64,000 nucleotides of DNA from Pseudomonas fluorescens (GCF_000968015.1 NZ_LACH01000009.1:62001-126000), one strand, 5' to 3'; positions 9,738 to 18,885 are shown, counted from the stretch's first letter. The notes: generated by a model not told the origin, from the letters alone. Program-made: numbers and translations.

Positions 9738-10562
9738 ATGGAACTTGATCTCTGGACTCAGAGCCTCGTCACTGCAATGACTGCGTTATGGACCAAGGTT
9801 GCAAATTTCATCCCGAACCTGTTCGGCGCACTGGTTGTGTTGCTGTTGGGTTTCGTCGTTGCGAAACTTTTGGATACTTTGTTGTCCAAGTTGCTCGCCA
9901 AGCTGGGGCTCGATCGCCTGATGGGCGGCACCGGACTGACCAAATTGCTGTCCCGGGCCGGCCTTCAAGTGCCGATCTCTACCTTGATCGGCAAGATTGT
10001 CTATTGGTTCGTTCTGCTGATTTTTCTGGTTTCTGCCGCAGAATCCCTTGGACTTGAGCGGGTTTCGGCTACGCTTGATATGCTTGCGCTGTATGTGCCG
10101 AAAGTATTCGGCGCCGCGCTGGTGTTGCTGGTGGGTGTATTGCTCGCACAGTTGGCCAATGGGCTGGTGCGGGGTGCGGCAGAGGGTGTAGGGCTGGACT
10201 ACGCTGCGGGCCTGGGGAGAATTGCCCAGGGCCTGGTGATTATCATCAGTATTTCGGTCGCAATCAGCCAGTTGGAGGTCAAGACTGACCTGCTCAACCA
10301 CGTGATTGTGATCGTATTGATTACCGTTGGTCTGGCGGTTGCGCTGGCCATGGGGCTGGGAAGCCGGGAAATTGCCGGTCAGATTCTTGCGGGAATCTAT
10401 GTGCGTGAGTTGTATCAGGTTGGGCAACAAGTGCGTGTTGGCGAGGTCGAAGGTCAGATCGAAGAGATCGGCACGGTTAAAACCACATTGCTGACCGATG
10501 AGGGTGAGCTAGTCTCTCTCTCCAATCGGATCCTCCTGGAACAGCATGTGAGTAGCCGCTAA
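9738..10562 (+). CDS. cmpX: MscS-like membrane protein CmpX
   Basis: 274 residues with four or five membrane segments (FGALVVLLLGFVVAKLLD, IVYWFVLLIFLVSAAE, VFGAALVLLVGVLLAQL, VIVIVLITVGLAVALAMGL) and a C-terminal soluble part with the MscS beta-domain signature (GREIAGQILAGIYV-like and VGEVEGQIEEIGTVKTTL). CmpX is a cytoplasmic-membrane protein linked to SigX activity and cell-wall stress in Pseudomonas. It is separated from sigX by 88 bases containing a strong hairpin. An ATG three codons into a TTG-started frame is used as the start. Confidence 0.9.
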   Translation: MELDLWTQSLVTAMTALWTKVANFIPNLFGALVVLLLGFVVAKLLDTLLSKLLAKLGLDRLMGGTGLTKLLSRAGLQVPISTLIGKIVYWFVLLIFLVSAAESLGLERVSATLDMLALYVPKVFGAALVLLVGVLLAQLANGLVRGAAEGVGLDYAAGLGRIAQGLVIIISISVAISQLEVKTDLLNHVIVIVLITVGLAVALAMGLGSREIAGQILAGIYVRELYQVGQQVRVGEVEGQIEEIGTVKTTLLTDEGELVSLSNRILLEQHVSSR

Positions 10563-10586
10563 CCCGGCAAATCCTGCTAATGTATG

Positions 10587-10620
10587 CCGCCGCAAAATGC
10601 CCTGAAAAGGGTTGCGGCGG
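10587..10620 (+). terminator. strong hairpin between cmpX and sigX (weak terminator or attenuator)
   Basis: CCGCCGCAA (10587-10595) pairs perfectly with TTGCGGCGG (10612-10620), with an inner CCCT/AGGG stem. No T-run follows, so a classical terminator is not supported; it may be a processing site or a partial block on cmpX read-through into sigX. Confidence 0.5.
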
Positions 10621-10650
10621 ACATTGACCTGACTGTCGGCCCGACTTGTT

Positions 10651-11241
10651 TTGAATAAAGCTCAATCGCTGTCCACGCGCTACGACCCCCGCGAGCTCTC
10701 TGATGAGGAGTTGGTCGCGCGCTCGCATACCGAGCTGTTTCACGTAACTCGCGCCTATGAAGAACTGATGCGACGTTACCAGCGAACATTATTTAACGTC
10801 TGTGCGCGGTATCTTGGGAACGATCGTGACGCAGACGATGTCTGTCAGGAAGTGATGTTGAAGGTGCTGTATGGCCTGAAGAACTTCGAGGGCAAATCGA
10901 AGTTCAAGACATGGCTCTATAGCATCACGTACAACGAGTGCATCACGCAGTATCGGAAAGAACGGCGAAAGCGTCGCTTGATGGATGCTTTGAGTCTGGA
11001 CCCCCTCGAGGAAGCGTCTGAAGAGAAGGCGCCGAAACCTGAGGACAAGGGTGGACTCGATCGCTGGTTAGTGTATGTGAACCCGATTGACCGTGAAATT
11101 CTGGTGCTACGATTTGTCGCAGAGCTGGAATTTCAAGAGATCGCGGATATCATGCACATGGGTTTGAGTGCGACAAAAATGCGTTACAAACGTGCTCTAG
11201 ATAAATTGCGTGAGAAATTTGCAGGCATTGCTGAAACTTAG
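10651..11241 (+). CDS. sigX: ECF sigma factor SigX
   Basis: 196 residues, start codon TTG at 10651 giving MNKAQSLSTRYDPREL, the N terminus known for Pseudomonas SigX. Region 2 spans about residues 35-105 (DRDADDVCQEVMLKVLYGL, SKFKTWLYSITYNECI) and region 4 about 140-190 (NPIDREILVLRFVAELEFQE, LSATKMRYKRALDKLREKF). SigX directs RNA polymerase to oprF and to genes of membrane lipid synthesis. No anti-sigma gene lies beside it. The rare start codon may keep expression low. Confidence 0.95.
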   Translation: MNKAQSLSTRYDPRELSDEELVARSHTELFHVTRAYEELMRRYQRTLFNVCARYLGNDRDADDVCQEVMLKVLYGLKNFEGKSKFKTWLYSITYNECITQYRKERRKRRLMDALSLDPLEEASEEKAPKPEDKGGLDRWLVYVNPIDREILVLRFVAELEFQEIADIMHMGLSATKMRYKRALDKLREKFAGIAET

Positions 11242-11267
11242 TTCGGCGCAAATATCTCTTACGTGTA

Positions 11268-11316
11268 GGCAAGTTCTGATAGACTTGCCGCCGAGTTGTC
11301 CCCCGGTTTGCGGGAC
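11268..11316 (+). promoter_or_regulatory. oprF 5' leader with two hairpins
   Basis: Between the sigX stop and the oprF ATG two inverted repeats are seen: GGCAAGT (11268-11274) with ACTTGCC (11283-11289), and GTCCC (11298-11302) with GGGAC (11312-11316). The first may be sigX 3' structure and the second part of the oprF untranslated leader. A SigX-dependent oprF promoter is expected in this interval from knowledge of the locus, but I cannot place its elements with certainty. Confidence 0.4.
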
Positions 11317-11348
11317 TGCTTCACAATCACCAGATGGGGATTTAACGG

Positions 11349-12383
11349 ATGAAACTGAAAAACACCTTGGGCTTGGCCATTGGTTCTTTGATTGCCGCCA
11401 CTTCGTTCGGCGCTCTGGCACAAGGCCAAGGCGCAGTTGAAATCGAAGGCTTCGCGAAGAAAGAACAATTCGACAGCGCTCGTAACTTCAAGAACAACGG
11501 CAACCTGTTCGGTGGTTCGGTTGGTTACTTCCTGACCGACGACGTTGAACTGCGTCTGGGCTACGACGAAGTGCACAACGCGCGTTCCGACGACGGTCGT
11601 AACATCAAGGGCGCTAACACCGCTCTGGACGCTCTGTACCACTTCAACAACCCAGGCGACATGCTCCGTCCATACGTTTCTGCCGGTTTCTCGGACCAGA
11701 GCATTGGCCAGAACGGCGGTGGCGGTCGTAACCGTTCCACTTTCGCCAACGTTGGCGGCGGTGCCAAGCTGTACTTCACCGAGAACTTCTACGCCCGTGC
11801 TGGCGTTGAAGCTCAATACAACATCGACCAGGGCGACACCGAGTGGGCTCCAAGCGTCGGTATCGGTGTGAACTTCGGTGGCGGCTCCAAGCCTGCTGCT
11901 GCTCCAGTTCAAGCACCAGCTGAAGTCTGCTCCGACAGCGACAACGATGGCGTTTGCGACAACGTTGACAAGTGCCCGGACACCCCAGCCAACGTAACTG
12001 TTGACGCTGATGGCTGCCCAGCAGTTGCTGAAGTTGTTCGTGTTGAGCTGGACGTGAAATTCGACTTCGACAAGTCGGTAGTCAAGCCTAACAGCTACGG
12101 CGACATCAAAAACCTCGCTGACTTCATGAAGCAGTACCCATCCACCAGCACTACTGTTGAAGGTCACACTGACTCCGTCGGTCCTGACGCTTACAACCAG
12201 AAACTGTCCGAGCGTCGTGCAAACGCCGTTAAGCAAGTTCTGACCAACCAGTACGGTGTTGAATCGTCCCGCGTTCAGTCTGTTGGCTACGGCGAATCCC
12301 GCCCAGTTGCTGACAACAAAACTGAAGCTGGTCGCGCTGTAAACCGTCGCGTAGAAGCGCAGGTTGAAGCTAAAGCTAAGTAA
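11349..12383 (+). CDS. oprF: major outer-membrane porin OprF
   Basis: 344 residues. A signal peptide of 24 residues (MKLKNTLGLAIGSLIAATSFGALA) precedes an N-terminal eight-strand barrel domain rich in Gly, Asn and aromatic residues. A Pro/Ala linker (KPAAAPVQAPAE) leads to an aspartate-rich loop with four cysteines (C-x8-C pattern in VCSDSDNDGVCDNVDKCPD plus a later Cys), then a C-terminal OmpA domain that binds peptidoglycan (VEGHTDSVGPDAYN, LSERRANAVKQVL). Codon use is strongly biased to highly expressed codons. A terminator follows 16 bases after the stop. Confidence 0.97.
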   Translation: MKLKNTLGLAIGSLIAATSFGALAQGQGAVEIEGFAKKEQFDSARNFKNNGNLFGGSVGYFLTDDVELRLGYDEVHNARSDDGRNIKGANTALDALYHFNNPGDMLRPYVSAGFSDQSIGQNGGGGRNRSTFANVGGGAKLYFTENFYARAGVEAQYNIDQGDTEWAPSVGIGVNFGGGSKPAAAPVQAPAEVCSDSDNDGVCDNVDKCPDTPANVTVDADGCPAVAEVVRVELDVKFDFDKSVVKPNSYGDIKNLADFMKQYPSTSTTVEGHTDSVGPDAYNQKLSERRANAVKQVLTNQYGVESSRVQSVGYGESRPVADNKTEAGRAVNRRVEAQVEAKAK

Positions 12384-12399
12384 TTAGCCCACAGCTCTG

Positions 12400-12427
12400 A
12401 AAAGCCCGGCTTAGGCCGGGCTTTTCT
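12400..12427 (+). terminator. intrinsic terminator after oprF
   Basis: AAAGCCCGGC and GCCGGGCTTT pair around a TTAG loop (12401-12424), with T-rich sequence after it. The symmetry with flanking A and T runs lets it serve the convergent cobA transcript too. Confidence 0.9.
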
Positions 12428-12468
12428 TTGTCTGCGATTTGATGAGGCAGGGTTGAAGCGGGGGAGAG

Positions 12469-13233
12469 TCAGGCTGACTGGTTGACTGCATTCGCGGGAA
12501 AATCAGATACCGACAGGGGTACTTCTGCACAGGCCGCGACCGCGCCGATGACCAGGATTGCTGGGCTTTTCAACTCAAAGGCGTAGGCATCTTCTTCCAT
12601 CGCTGTCAGATCGCTCCGACATTCCCGCTGGTGTGGCAGGGAAGCGTTTTCAATCATTGCCACCGGTGTATCCGCCGCCATTCCTCCGGCGAGCAGCTGC
12701 TCACGAATCTCGCTCAGTTTTGCGACACCCATATACACCACCAGCGTCGTGCCACCTTGGGCCAGGGCCTGCCAGTTCAGGCTGCTGCCATCCTGAGTGT
12801 GGGCGGTGACCAGCGTCACGCCGCGCGCAACACCCCGCAGGGTCAACGGAATATCGCATTGCGTCGCGCCGGCAAGCCCGGCAGTGATACCGTTGACCAG
12901 TTCCACCTCGACCCCATGTTCACGCAGCCACTGCGCCTCTTCGCCGCCCCGGCCAAAAATGCAGGGGTCGCCACCCTTGAGCCGCACCACGCATTTACCG
13001 TGGCGGGAATAGCGCAGCATCAGGCGATGAATGAATGCCTGAGGTGTGGAGCGACAGCCGCCGCGCTTGCCCACGGGAATGATCCGCGCCTGCGGGCAAT
13101 GCTCCAGCACCGCATCGTTGACCAGGTCATCGATCAGCACCACATCCGCTTCGCTCAACGCCCGCACGGCCTTGAGGGTCAACAATTCCGGATCGCCAGG
13201 ACCCGCACCCACCAGCCAGACTTTTGCGCTCAT
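12469..13233 (-). CDS. cobA: uroporphyrinogen-III C-methyltransferase
   Basis: 254 residues of the SUMT family (GAGPGDPELLTLKAVRAL at the N terminus, VVRLKGGDPCIFGRGGEE, ITAGLAGA). It methylates uroporphyrinogen III twice, using S-adenosylmethionine, to precorrin-2, the precursor of siroheme. As the last gene of the nirB-nirD-nasC-cobA run it would raise siroheme supply for the NirB nitrite reductase. The ATG at 13233 has GAGGAAA upstream; the open frame extending to 13317 overlaps nasC and lacks family similarity. Only 11 bases separate it from nasC. Confidence 0.92.
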   Translation of the reverse strand: MSAKVWLVGAGPGDPELLTLKAVRALSEADVVLIDDLVNDAVLEHCPQARIIPVGKRGGCRSTPQAFIHRLMLRYSRHGKCVVRLKGGDPCIFGRGGEEAQWLREHGVEVELVNGITAGLAGATQCDIPLTLRGVARGVTLVTAHTQDGSSLNWQALAQGGTTLVVYMGVAKLSEIREQLLAGGMAADTPVAMIENASLPHQRECRSDLTAMEEDAYAFELKSPAILVIGAVAACAEVPLSVSDFPANAVNQSA

Positions 13234-13244
13234 AGTGTTTTTCC

Positions 13245-15959
13245 TCACGAGGTAACGGCGACCGGCTGCGCAGTGGCGGCCAGCAAACGTTTGATTTCCG
13301 GGACGCAGGAGCCGCATTGCGTGCCGCAGCCCAATTCTTGTTTCAAACCCTGCAGGTCCAGACCGCGGTTAATTCCGGCGCAGACCGCGCTTTGGCTGAC
13401 GTTTTTGCAGTTGCACAGGGTTTTATTACCGGCGGTCGGTGTATTGGCGTTGCCCGGTGGGGCGCTCAGCGGTGCCAGCAGCCAGCGCCGCAGCTGTTCG
13501 TCGGCGCGACCTTCCAGCCACAGGCTTTGCAGCCAGTGTTGGGCAAGGGTTTCACCGGCCAGGCGAATCGCGGTGATCCGGCCATGTTCGATCCGAACCC
13601 GTTTGCCGATGGAGCGCCGTGGGTCGTCGTAGGCCAAAACCGGGCCATCGTTGAGCCCCAGGCATTGATCGATATCGCGCAGCAATTGCGGGTCAGGCGC
13701 GACGGCGCTGGCAGCGCGTATCAACAACGCGGGGCGTTCGCGGCCGGCCAAGCTGAGGCTGACGTAGGAAAACGCCTCGCAGAGCGGTCGTAGCGTCTCA
13801 AAATGCTGTTGAATATCGCCCTCGATCAGGGCGAATAGCTGCCATGGGAGATTTACAGGTTCGAGGCGCACGCCGCTGTGTTTGAGTTCGGGCTGTTTCG
13901 ACAAAGGGTCGAAAGCTGGTTGGGTCAACGCATTTACGCCACCCTTGAGGAAGCGGTCACCCCAATGCATGGGTAGAAAGGCCTGACCGGGTCGCACGCT
14001 GTCGTCACCGCCGACGGCGACAATCACTGCGCCACGGCGACTTTTCAGGCTGACCAGGTCTCCCGATTGCAGCCGATGCCGGCGCAGTTCATCCGGGTGC
14101 AAACTCAACACGGCTTCGCTGACGTGACCGAACAATTGCGCGGCGGTGCCGGTGCGGCTCATGCCGTGCCATTGATCCCGCAGGCGGCCGGTGATCAGGG
14201 TCAGCGGGAAGCGCGCGTCGCGTTGTTCCTTGGCCGCGCGATACGGGTCGGCCACGAATTGCGCACGTCCACTGGCCGTCGGGAAAATTCCGTCCAGGTA
14301 CAACCGGGGCGTGCCTTCGCTGGCGCCAGTGGGGAAGGGCCATTGCTGCGGGCCGAGGTGGTCGATCAGTGCATGACTGATGCCGGACAAGTCCAGATCA
14401 CGCCCGCGGGTCAATTGCTTGTACTCGTCGAAGACCTGCGCCGGGTTTTCAAAGGCAAACAGGCTGGTTTGCTCGGGACGCAGATATTTTTCCAGGCGCT
14501 GTGCGAAATCCATGGTGATCGCCCAGTCAGGGCGTGCTTCACCGGGTGCGACGATGGCTCGGCGAACGTGGGAAATGCGCCGTTCAGAGTTGGTCACTGA
14601 GCCGTCCTTTTCGCCCCAACTGGCGGCGGGCAGCAACAGGTCGGCAAACGCAGCGGTTTCGGTGGTGCGAAAGGCCTCCTGCAACACCACGAACGGGCAG
14701 GCTTGCAGTGCAGCGCGCACGGCGGTTTGGTCCGGCATTGATTGCGCAGGGTTGGTGCAGGCGATCCACAGTGCCTTGATCTTGCCGCTGCGCACCTGCT
14801 CAAACAACTCGATAGCGGTCAGCCCGGTGTTTGCAGGCAGTTGATCCACGCCCCAATACGCCGCCACTTCCGCGCGATGTTCGGCATTGGCAGCCTCGCG
14901 ATGGCCTGGCAGCAGGTTCGACAAGCTGCCGGTTTCGCGGCCACCCATGGCATTTGGCTGACCGGTCAGGGAGAAAGGTCCTGCACCTGGGCGGCCGATT
15001 TGCCCGGTGGCCAGGTGCAGGTTGATCAGTGCGCTGTTTTTCGCGCTGCCAGCGGTGGACTGGTTCAAGCCCATGCACCACAGCGACAGGAAGCTCGGTG
15101 AAGTGCCAACCCATTCGGCGCATTGCTGCAGTTGCTCGACGCTGATCCCGCAGAGTTGCGAAACCATCTGCGGCGTGTAATCGCGCACCAGGTTTTTCAG
15201 TTCGGCCAAGCCTTCGGTGTGGGCCTTGATGAAGTCGCGGTCGACCCAGTCTTCCCACAGCAGCAGGTGCAAAATCCCATGGAACAAGGCGACATCGGTG
15301 CCTGGCAGAATCGCCAGGTGCAGGTCAGCCAGATCGCAGGTGTCGGTACGACGCGGGTCGATGACGATGACTTTCATCTGCGGCCGCCGGGATTTCGCTT
15401 CCTCCAGGCGACGGAAAAGTATCGGGTGGGCGTAGGCCATGTTGCTGCCAACGATCATCACGCAGTCGCTCAACTCCAGGTCTTCGTAGCTGCACGGCGG
15501 TGCGTCGGCGCCCAGGCTGCGCTTGTAGCCGACCACAGCCGAAGACATGCACAGGCGCGAATTGCTGTCGATGTTGTTGGTGCCCACCAGCGCTCGCGCC
15601 AGTTTGTTGAAGGCGTAGTAATCCTCGGTCAGCAATTGCCCGGAAATGTAGAACGCCACGCTGTCCGGGCCGTGTTCGGCAATGGTCTTGGCAAAAACGC
15701 TGGCGGCGTGATCGAGGGCGGTATCCCAGTCAGTGCGGCTGCGGGCCAGACCTTTGCCCAGGCGCAGCTCTGGATACAAGGCCCGGGCTGCGAAGTCGCC
15801 GGTCAGGTGCAAGGTAGAGCCTTTGCTGCACAGTTTGCCGAAGTTGGCCGGGTGGGCCGGATCGCCGCTGACGCCGAGAATGCGCTCGCCGTCATGCTCG
15901 ATCAGCACGCCGCAGCCGACCCCGCAATAGCAGCAGGTGGAAGCGGTGATCTGGTTCAT
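13245..15959 (-). CDS. nasC: assimilatory nitrate reductase, catalytic subunit
   Basis: 904 residues. The N terminus carries the [4Fe-4S] ligands (CCYCGVGC and a later LCSKG), followed by molybdopterin oxidoreductase domains that bind the bis-MGD molybdenum cofactor, a C-terminal dinucleotide-binding domain, and an extra BFD-like [2Fe-2S] domain at the end (LCNCKNVSQSAVC ... GCGTQCGSC). It reduces nitrate to nitrite in the cytoplasm. The ATG at 15959 overlaps the nirD stop as ATGA, so the two are translationally coupled. The symbol follows P. aeruginosa PAO1 usage; elsewhere the same enzyme is called nasA. Confidence 0.94.
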   Translation of the reverse strand: MNQITASTCCYCGVGCGVLIEHDGERILGVSGDPAHPANFGKLCSKGSTLHLTGDFAARALYPELRLGKGLARSRTDWDTALDHAASVFAKTIAEHGPDSVAFYISGQLLTEDYYAFNKLARALVGTNNIDSNSRLCMSSAVVGYKRSLGADAPPCSYEDLELSDCVMIVGSNMAYAHPILFRRLEEAKSRRPQMKVIVIDPRRTDTCDLADLHLAILPGTDVALFHGILHLLLWEDWVDRDFIKAHTEGLAELKNLVRDYTPQMVSQLCGISVEQLQQCAEWVGTSPSFLSLWCMGLNQSTAGSAKNSALINLHLATGQIGRPGAGPFSLTGQPNAMGGRETGSLSNLLPGHREAANAEHRAEVAAYWGVDQLPANTGLTAIELFEQVRSGKIKALWIACTNPAQSMPDQTAVRAALQACPFVVLQEAFRTTETAAFADLLLPAASWGEKDGSVTNSERRISHVRRAIVAPGEARPDWAITMDFAQRLEKYLRPEQTSLFAFENPAQVFDEYKQLTRGRDLDLSGISHALIDHLGPQQWPFPTGASEGTPRLYLDGIFPTASGRAQFVADPYRAAKEQRDARFPLTLITGRLRDQWHGMSRTGTAAQLFGHVSEAVLSLHPDELRRHRLQSGDLVSLKSRRGAVIVAVGGDDSVRPGQAFLPMHWGDRFLKGGVNALTQPAFDPLSKQPELKHSGVRLEPVNLPWQLFALIEGDIQQHFETLRPLCEAFSYVSLSLAGRERPALLIRAASAVAPDPQLLRDIDQCLGLNDGPVLAYDDPRRSIGKRVRIEHGRITAIRLAGETLAQHWLQSLWLEGRADEQLRRWLLAPLSAPPGNANTPTAGNKTLCNCKNVSQSAVCAGINRGLDLQGLKQELGCGTQCGSCVPEIKRLLAATAQPVAVTS

Positions 15960-16276
15960 CAGCTTGCTTCCCGCAGGGCCAGCAACACCCGGCCATTCTC
16001 GACCCGTGCTGAATGGTGGTGAGCGCAACCGATGTCCGGGGCTTGGGCTTCGCCGGTCTCAAGGTCGATCTGCCAGTTATGCAGCGGGCAGGCGACCCGT
16101 TTGCCATAGATCAAACCTTGGGACAGTGGCCCGCCCTTGTGCGGGCAGCGGTCGTCGAGTGCGAAAACCTCATCGTCGCTGGTGCGAAAAATCGCGATAT
16201 CACCCTTCGGGCCGGCGATGATCCGCGAGCCCAGGGCATTGATTTCTTCCAGTGCGCAGATATCCAGCCAGTTCAT
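15959..16276 (-). CDS. nirD: nitrite reductase small subunit, Rieske type
   Basis: 105 residues. Both Rieske [2Fe-2S] ligand pairs are present: CPHKG (C-x-H, about residues 44-46) and CPLHNW (C-x2-H, about 63-66). NirD partners the siroheme subunit NirB in NAD(P)H-dependent nitrite reduction to ammonium. Its ATG overlaps the nirB stop (ATGA), and its own stop overlaps the nasC start, so the three genes are tightly coupled. Confidence 0.93.
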   Translation of the reverse strand: MNWLDICALEEINALGSRIIAGPKGDIAIFRTSDDEVFALDDRCPHKGGPLSQGLIYGKRVACPLHNWQIDLETGEAQAPDIGCAHHHSARVENGRVLLALREAS

Positions 16277-18726
16277 GCCGACACCTCCAGGTTCTTCACT
16301 GCGATGACGTCGAATTCTTTCTTCAGCAGCGGTTGTTCCAGGCGTTCCTTCCATGGGTCCTGTTCGAACGACAGGGAGAATTGCAAGCGATCGTTGAGCG
16401 CCTTGCGCCGCTCCGGGTCTTCCAGCACGGCTTTCTTGATGTGTTCCATGCCGACACGTTGCAGGTAGTGCACGGTGCGTTCGAGGTAGAAAGCTTCTTC
16501 GCGATAGAGCTGCAGGAACGCGCCGTTGTATTCGCGCACTTCCTCGGCGGTCTTGAGCTTGACGAAGAATTCCGCGACTTCGGTCTTGATCCCGCCGTTG
16601 CCGCCGATGTACATCTCCCAGCCCGAATCCACGCCGATAATTCCGACGTCCTTGATGCCCGCTTCCGAACAGTTGCGTGGGCACCCGGAGACGGCCAGTT
16701 TCACTTTGTGTGGCGACCACATGTTGAACAGGTCGTGCTCAAGCTCGATGCCCAGTTGCGTGGAGTTCTGGGTGCCGAAGCGGCAGAACTCGCTGCCGAC
16801 GCAGGTCTTCACGGTGCGGATGGATTTGCCGTAGGCGTGGCCGGACGGCATGTCGAGGTCCTTCCAGACGCCCGGCAGGTCCTGCTTCTTGATCCCCAGC
16901 AAATCGATACGCTGGCCGCCGGTGACCTTGACCATTGGCACGTTGTATTTGTCGGCCACGTCGGCAATGCGGCGCAGCTCCGAAGGATTGGTCACACCGC
17001 CCCACATCCGTGGGACTACAGAGTAAGTGCCGTCCTTCTGAATATTGGCGTGGGCGCGTTCGTTGATCAGGCGCGATTGCGGGTCGTCCTTGGCTTCGCC
17101 CGGCCAGGTGGAAATCAGGTAGTAGTTGAGCGCCGGGCGGCATGTGGCGCAGCCGTTCGGCGTGCGCCAGTTCAAATAGTTCATGGTGCCGGCGATGGTC
17201 AGCAGATGCTGCTCGCGGATGGCTTGGCGGATTTGCCCGTGATTCAAGTCGCTGCAACCGCAAATGGCTTTTTCGCTTTTCGGTTTGACGTCTGCTGCGC
17301 CGCCCACGGTGTTGATCAGGATCTGTTCCACCAACCCGGCGCAGGAGCCGCAGGAGCTGGCAGCCTTGGTGTGTTTCTTGACGTCGTCGACGCTGAACAA
17401 CCCGTGTTCCTGAATCGCTTTGACGATGGTGCCTTTGCACACACCGTTGCAGCCGCAGACCTCGGCGGTGTCGGCCATGCTCATGGCTTTATCCTGGCCT
17501 TGATGTCCTACATCGCCCAAGGCGTTTTCACCGAACATCAGGTGATCGCGGATCTCGTCGATGGCGTGGTTCTCACGGATCTGCCGGAAATACCAACCAC
17601 CGTCTGCCGTATCGCCGTACAGACAGGCCCCGACCAGCACGTCATCCTTGATCACCAGTTTTTTGTAGACCCCGCCGATAGGGTCGGAGAGTGTGATGGT
17701 TTCGGTGCCTTCGCCGCCCATGAAGTCGCCGGCGGAGAACAGGTCGATGCCCGTCACTTTCAATTTGGTCGACGTCACCGAGCCCTTGTAGGTGGCGAAG
17801 CCCAGTTGGGCGAGGTGGTTGGCGCAGACCTTGGCCTGTTCGAACAGCGGCGCCACCAGGCCGTAAGCGATACCGCGGTGGTTGGCGCATTCGCCGATGG
17901 CGTAGATTCGTGGGTCGTAGGTTTGCAGGGTGTCGTTGACCAGAATCCCGCGGTTGCAGGGAATGCCGGATTTTTCCGCGAGTTCGATGTTGGGGCGAAT
18001 ACCGGCGGCCATCACCACCAGATCGGCGGGGATGATGTCGCCATTCTTGAACTCAACCGAGCCGACCCGGCCATTGCCGGCATCGTGCAGGGCCTTGGTT
18101 TGCTCGCAAAGGCGAAAGTGCAGGCCGCGGGCTTCCAGGGCCGTTTGCAGCAACTGGCCGCTGGTTTTATCCAGTTGCCGTTCCAGCAGCCATTCACCGA
18201 TGTGCACCACGGTGACGTGCATGCCGCGCAGCATCAGGCCGTTGGCGGCTTCCAGGCCGAGCAGGCCGCCACCGATCACAACGGCGTGTTTGTGGGTTTT
18301 CGCGGTGTCGATCATTGCCTGGGTGTCGGCGATGTCGCGGTAGCCGATCACGCCGTCCAAGGTGTTGCCGGGGATCGGCAGGATGAACGGAGTCGAGCCG
18401 GTGGCGATCAGCAGACGATCGTATTCAGCCTCGCTGCCGTCTTCGGCGATGACCCGGCGTTTGACCCGGTCGATCTCCACCACTTTGCGGTTGAGCAGCA
18501 ACTTGATGTTGTTGTCCAGGTACCAGTCCAGATCGTTCAGCACGATCTCTTCGAAGGTCTGTTCACCGGCCAGCACGGGCGAGAGCAGGATGCGGTTGTA
18601 GTTGGTATGGGGTTCGGCGCCGAAGACCGTGATGTCGTACAGCTCATTGCTCAGCTTGAGCAGTTCTTCCAGGGTGCGAACCCCGGCCATGCCGTTGCCG
18701 ATCATCACCAGTTTTAATTTTTTCAT
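16273..18726 (-). CDS. nirB: assimilatory nitrite reductase large subunit
   Basis: 817 residues. N-terminal FAD/NAD-binding domain (VMIGNGMAGVRTLEELL), two central BFD-like [2Fe-2S] segments (CGCNGVCKG ... CGSC and CGCSDLNHG ... GCATC), and a C-terminal sulfite/nitrite reductase domain with the siroheme-[4Fe-4S] cysteines (TCVGSEFCRFG and SGCPRNCSEAG). It reduces nitrite to ammonium. First gene of the nirB-nirD-nasC-cobA operon. GGAGAA precedes the ATG, and an attenuator leader begins about 70 bases upstream. Confidence 0.96.
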   Translation of the reverse strand: MKKLKLVMIGNGMAGVRTLEELLKLSNELYDITVFGAEPHTNYNRILLSPVLAGEQTFEEIVLNDLDWYLDNNIKLLLNRKVVEIDRVKRRVIAEDGSEAEYDRLLIATGSTPFILPIPGNTLDGVIGYRDIADTQAMIDTAKTHKHAVVIGGGLLGLEAANGLMLRGMHVTVVHIGEWLLERQLDKTSGQLLQTALEARGLHFRLCEQTKALHDAGNGRVGSVEFKNGDIIPADLVVMAAGIRPNIELAEKSGIPCNRGILVNDTLQTYDPRIYAIGECANHRGIAYGLVAPLFEQAKVCANHLAQLGFATYKGSVTSTKLKVTGIDLFSAGDFMGGEGTETITLSDPIGGVYKKLVIKDDVLVGACLYGDTADGGWYFRQIRENHAIDEIRDHLMFGENALGDVGHQGQDKAMSMADTAEVCGCNGVCKGTIVKAIQEHGLFSVDDVKKHTKAASSCGSCAGLVEQILINTVGGAADVKPKSEKAICGCSDLNHGQIRQAIREQHLLTIAGTMNYLNWRTPNGCATCRPALNYYLISTWPGEAKDDPQSRLINERAHANIQKDGTYSVVPRMWGGVTNPSELRRIADVADKYNVPMVKVTGGQRIDLLGIKKQDLPGVWKDLDMPSGHAYGKSIRTVKTCVGSEFCRFGTQNSTQLGIELEHDLFNMWSPHKVKLAVSGCPRNCSEAGIKDVGIIGVDSGWEMYIGGNGGIKTEVAEFFVKLKTAEEVREYNGAFLQLYREEAFYLERTVHYLQRVGMEHIKKAVLEDPERRKALNDRLQFSLSFEQDPWKERLEQPLLKKEFDVIAVKNLEVSA

Positions 18727-18798
18727 CAGGTTCTCCGGGGAGCTCGGACCCGCCTCATCAGGGCTTTCAGGTCTTGCTCGACAAAATTTTGCGCAAAC

Positions 18799-18885
18799 AA
18801 AAAAAGGCGTCCCGCTAGTTGCCTAGCGAGGACGCCTTTGTCCTGGTCCCGTTCTCTCGGGAAGCGCATCCTTCGTCGTTGAAGG
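18799..18885 (-). promoter_or_regulatory. nirB operon leader: dual-hexaloop ANTAR target plus terminator
   Basis: Read on the minus strand, two short hairpins come first: CCTTC-AACGAC-GAAGG (18870-18885) and TCCCG-AGAGAA-CGGGA (18847-18862). Both have six-base loops with A at position 1 and G at position 4, the rule for RNA bound by ANTAR proteins. An intrinsic terminator follows eight bases later (18799-18838: GGCGTCC and CGCTAG pairing with CTAGCG and GGACGCC around GCAA, then seven U). NasT, encoded nearby, is an ANTAR protein, so nitrate-dependent antitermination is the expected control. Confidence 0.85.

Noticed and set aside
16252..18717. 821-codon open frame on the plus strand across nirB
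   Set aside because: Mirror image of nirB codons; no protein family features, while nirB shows all cofactor motifs.
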